A DNA stretch of 8,030 nucleotides. Origin: Planctomycetaceae bacterium. GTDB lineage: Bacteria > Planctomycetota > Planctomycetia > Planctomycetales > Planctomycetaceae. The notes under the pieces are model-generated. The model was not told the DNA's origin and did no database searches. It saw only the letters and a list, made by a program, of their open reading frames with translations. The DNA is taken from assembly GCA_020426425.1 (NCBI GenBank), contig JAGQQB010000161.1, forward strand, positions 1 to 8,030, read 5' to 3'. Both the position numbers and the translations under genes were made by a program. This document shows, piece after piece, positions 7,006 through 8,030 of the stretch; the first letter of the stretch is position 1, and the number at the start of each line of letters is the position of its first letter.

Positions 7006-7422
7006 TCACTCTTCGGAGGTATCCAGTTCGTCGGAAGTCTGTGCTTCCTCGAAATCATTGAAATCGTCCTCCGCCGATTTGTCTGATTCCAGATTCAACT
7101 CACGCAGTGTGCGCGAGACTTCGATGCTCTTCTTCACGCCGTGATCATTCACAAACGTCAGCACTGGCGTGTACCGCAGATCGAGTGCTTTGGCGATCTT
7201 CGATTGCAGCCAGCCGCGCGCGGAATTCAGCCCCTGCAGCGCCAGCCCTTCTCCGTCGCCCATGATCGAAACGTACACCTTCGCCGTCCGCAGATCGGTG
7301 GGCACTTCCACATGCAAAACCGTCACGTTCTTCACGCGGGGGTCTCGCAGTTCGAACAGGATCGCGGTGCTGACCACCTGACGGATGGCTTCGGCAACGC
7401 GGGCAGTGCGACGAGTACTCAT
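7006..7422 (-). CDS. rbfA: 30S ribosome-binding factor RbfA
   Basis: A 138-residue protein needed for late maturation of the 30S subunit and 16S rRNA 5'-end processing. The sequence follows the family along its length: MSTRRTARVAEAIRQVVS at the start, then ELRDPRVKNVTVLHVEV (24-40), LRTAKVYVSIMGD (44-56), LNSARGWLQSKIAKAL (65-80) with the kinked helix of the RbfA KH-like fold, and LRYTPVLTFVND (82-93). The ATG at 7422 is chosen because family members start at this MSTRR; an in-frame TTG at 7455 would add 11 residues with no family match. No Shine-Dalgarno precedes it. The last ~29 residues are a very acidic tail (many Asp/Glu, e.g. AEDDFNDFEEAQ), beyond the conserved core. It lies 60 bases downstream of infB, the usual gene order. 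Confidence 0.95.
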   Translation of the reverse strand: MSTRRTARVAEAIRQVVSTAILFELRDPRVKNVTVLHVEVPTDLRTAKVYVSIMGDGEGLALQGLNSARGWLQSKIAKALDLRYTPVLTFVNDHGVKKSIEVSRTLRELNLESDKSAEDDFNDFEEAQTSDELDTSEE

Positions 7423-7482
7423 CGAAGACAGGCAGACCGGGAATACGAGGGGCAAAAACGGGGACCGAAACCGAGGGATGAA

Positions 7483-8030
7483 CTACTCATCCAGACTGCG
7501 TTTCCTTTCCTCAATCCGGAACGCCTCCAACAGGTCGCCCTCTTTCACGTCGTTGAAGCCGTCCAGCCGAATACCACACTCGTACCCTTCGCGGACTTCC
7601 TTCGCGTCGTCCTTCTCGCGCTTGAGCGAAGCGATTGCGTAGTCGTTGAGGATCTTCTGATCGCGAATCACATGCACGCGGTTGGACCGTTCGATCGATC
7701 CATTGAGCACGCGGCAACCAGCAATCGTCCCAATCCGGCTGATACTGAAGGTTCGCAGCACCAGTGCCCGGCCCGTGGAAACCTCCACTCGTTCAGGCTG
7801 CAACAACCCTTCGAGCGCCTGCCGAATTTCGTCGGTAACGTTGTAGATGATGTTGTAACGGCGAATGTCGACCCCTTCCTGCGCCGCGAGCGACTCCGCC
7901 CGATCTTCGGCGATGACGTGGAAGGCGATGATGATCGCGCCTGAAGAGGCCGCGAGGTAGACGTCGCTCTCATTCACACCGCCGACCGCTTCGTGCAGGA
8001 TCTTGATCCGCACTTCCTCGTGGTCGAACC
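7483..8030 (-). CDS. infB: translation initiation factor IF-2, C-terminal part (5' end outside window)
   Basis: The last 181 residues of IF-2, read from the window edge to the TAG at 7483-7485. IF-2 is the GTPase that brings fMet-tRNA to the 30S subunit and promotes subunit joining. The visible part covers the end of domain III and the C-terminal beta-barrel (C2) that binds the fMet end of the initiator tRNA. Diagnostic stretches are VGGVNESDVYLAASSGAII, EGVDIRRYNIIYNVTDEI, SRIGTIAGCRVLNG, SLKREKDDAKEVREGYECGI and FNDVKEGDLLEAF, matching the E. coli ending of the same kind. The GTPase domain is outside the window. The GTG near 8013 is only an internal Val codon, because the frame continues upstream with family-like residues (FDHEE). 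It is followed by rbfA. Confidence 0.97.
   Translation of the reverse strand, partial: FDHEEVRIKILHEAVGGVNESDVYLAASSGAIIIAFHVIAEDRAESLAAQEGVDIRRYNIIYNVTDEIRQALEGLLQPERVEVSTGRALVLRTFSISRIGTIAGCRVLNGSIERSNRVHVIRDQKILNDYAIASLKREKDDAKEVREGYECGIRLDGFNDVKEGDLLEAFRIEERKRSLDE

Noticed and set aside
7423..7455. In-frame TTG start for RbfA
   Set aside because: The extra 11 residues do not match the family, which starts at the MSTRR encoded from 7422.
7141..7944. 267-codon open frame on the + strand opposite rbfA and infB
   Set aside because: It spans two well-identified genes and their gap on the opposite strand, and its translation shows no domain.

Overview
This 8,030-base window of GC-rich bacterial DNA most likely comes from a planctomycete (Planctomycetota). 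The grounds are a Ser/Thr kinase tail, a secreted HEAT/TPR protein, a DNA-repair-fold protein with a long lysine-rich histone-H1-like tail, and several genes without a clear Shine-Dalgarno sequence. This is inferred from gene content; no rRNA or other definitive marker is present.

Layout: Two genes lie on the + strand. The first is the 3' end of a Ser/Thr protein kinase (1-513), whose C-terminal extension resembles the YbjN / secretion-chaperone-like fold. The second is a 920-residue exported HEAT-plus-TPR protein (673-3435). They converge on five co-directional minus-strand genes. In transcription order (right to left) these are the 3' end of infB (translation initiation factor IF-2), rbfA (30S maturation factor), an EndoIII-like HhH-GPD protein with a basic tail, mdh (malate dehydrogenase) and a PF13679-type SAM-dependent methyltransferase. 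The gaps between these five are about 60, 62, 96 and 114 bases, so they could form one transcription unit, although the two larger gaps could hold their own signals.

How the genes work together: infB-rbfA is the classic translation-initiation and 30S-assembly pair. The HhH-GPD/H1-tail protein follows with a good ribosome binding site and is the most unusual gene here. It has the glycosylase-fold pattern and an Asp at the catalytic position, but Gln where EndoIII has its catalytic Lys, and no iron-sulfur cysteine cluster. mdh is a housekeeping TCA-cycle gene with a strong Shine-Dalgarno. The methyltransferase target cannot be read from the sequence.

Non-coding content is small. The mdh-methyltransferase gap carries four imperfect copies of a heptanucleotide (minus-strand consensus GTGGAGG) and a 13-bp imperfect hairpin. 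The convergent gap carries an 8-bp inverted repeat. No tRNA, rRNA, CRISPR array or insertion sequence was seen, and no gene-free stretch reaches 300 bases. I see no clear novel multi-gene system. The best leads are the HhH-GPD/H1-tail protein and the kinase C-terminal domain.
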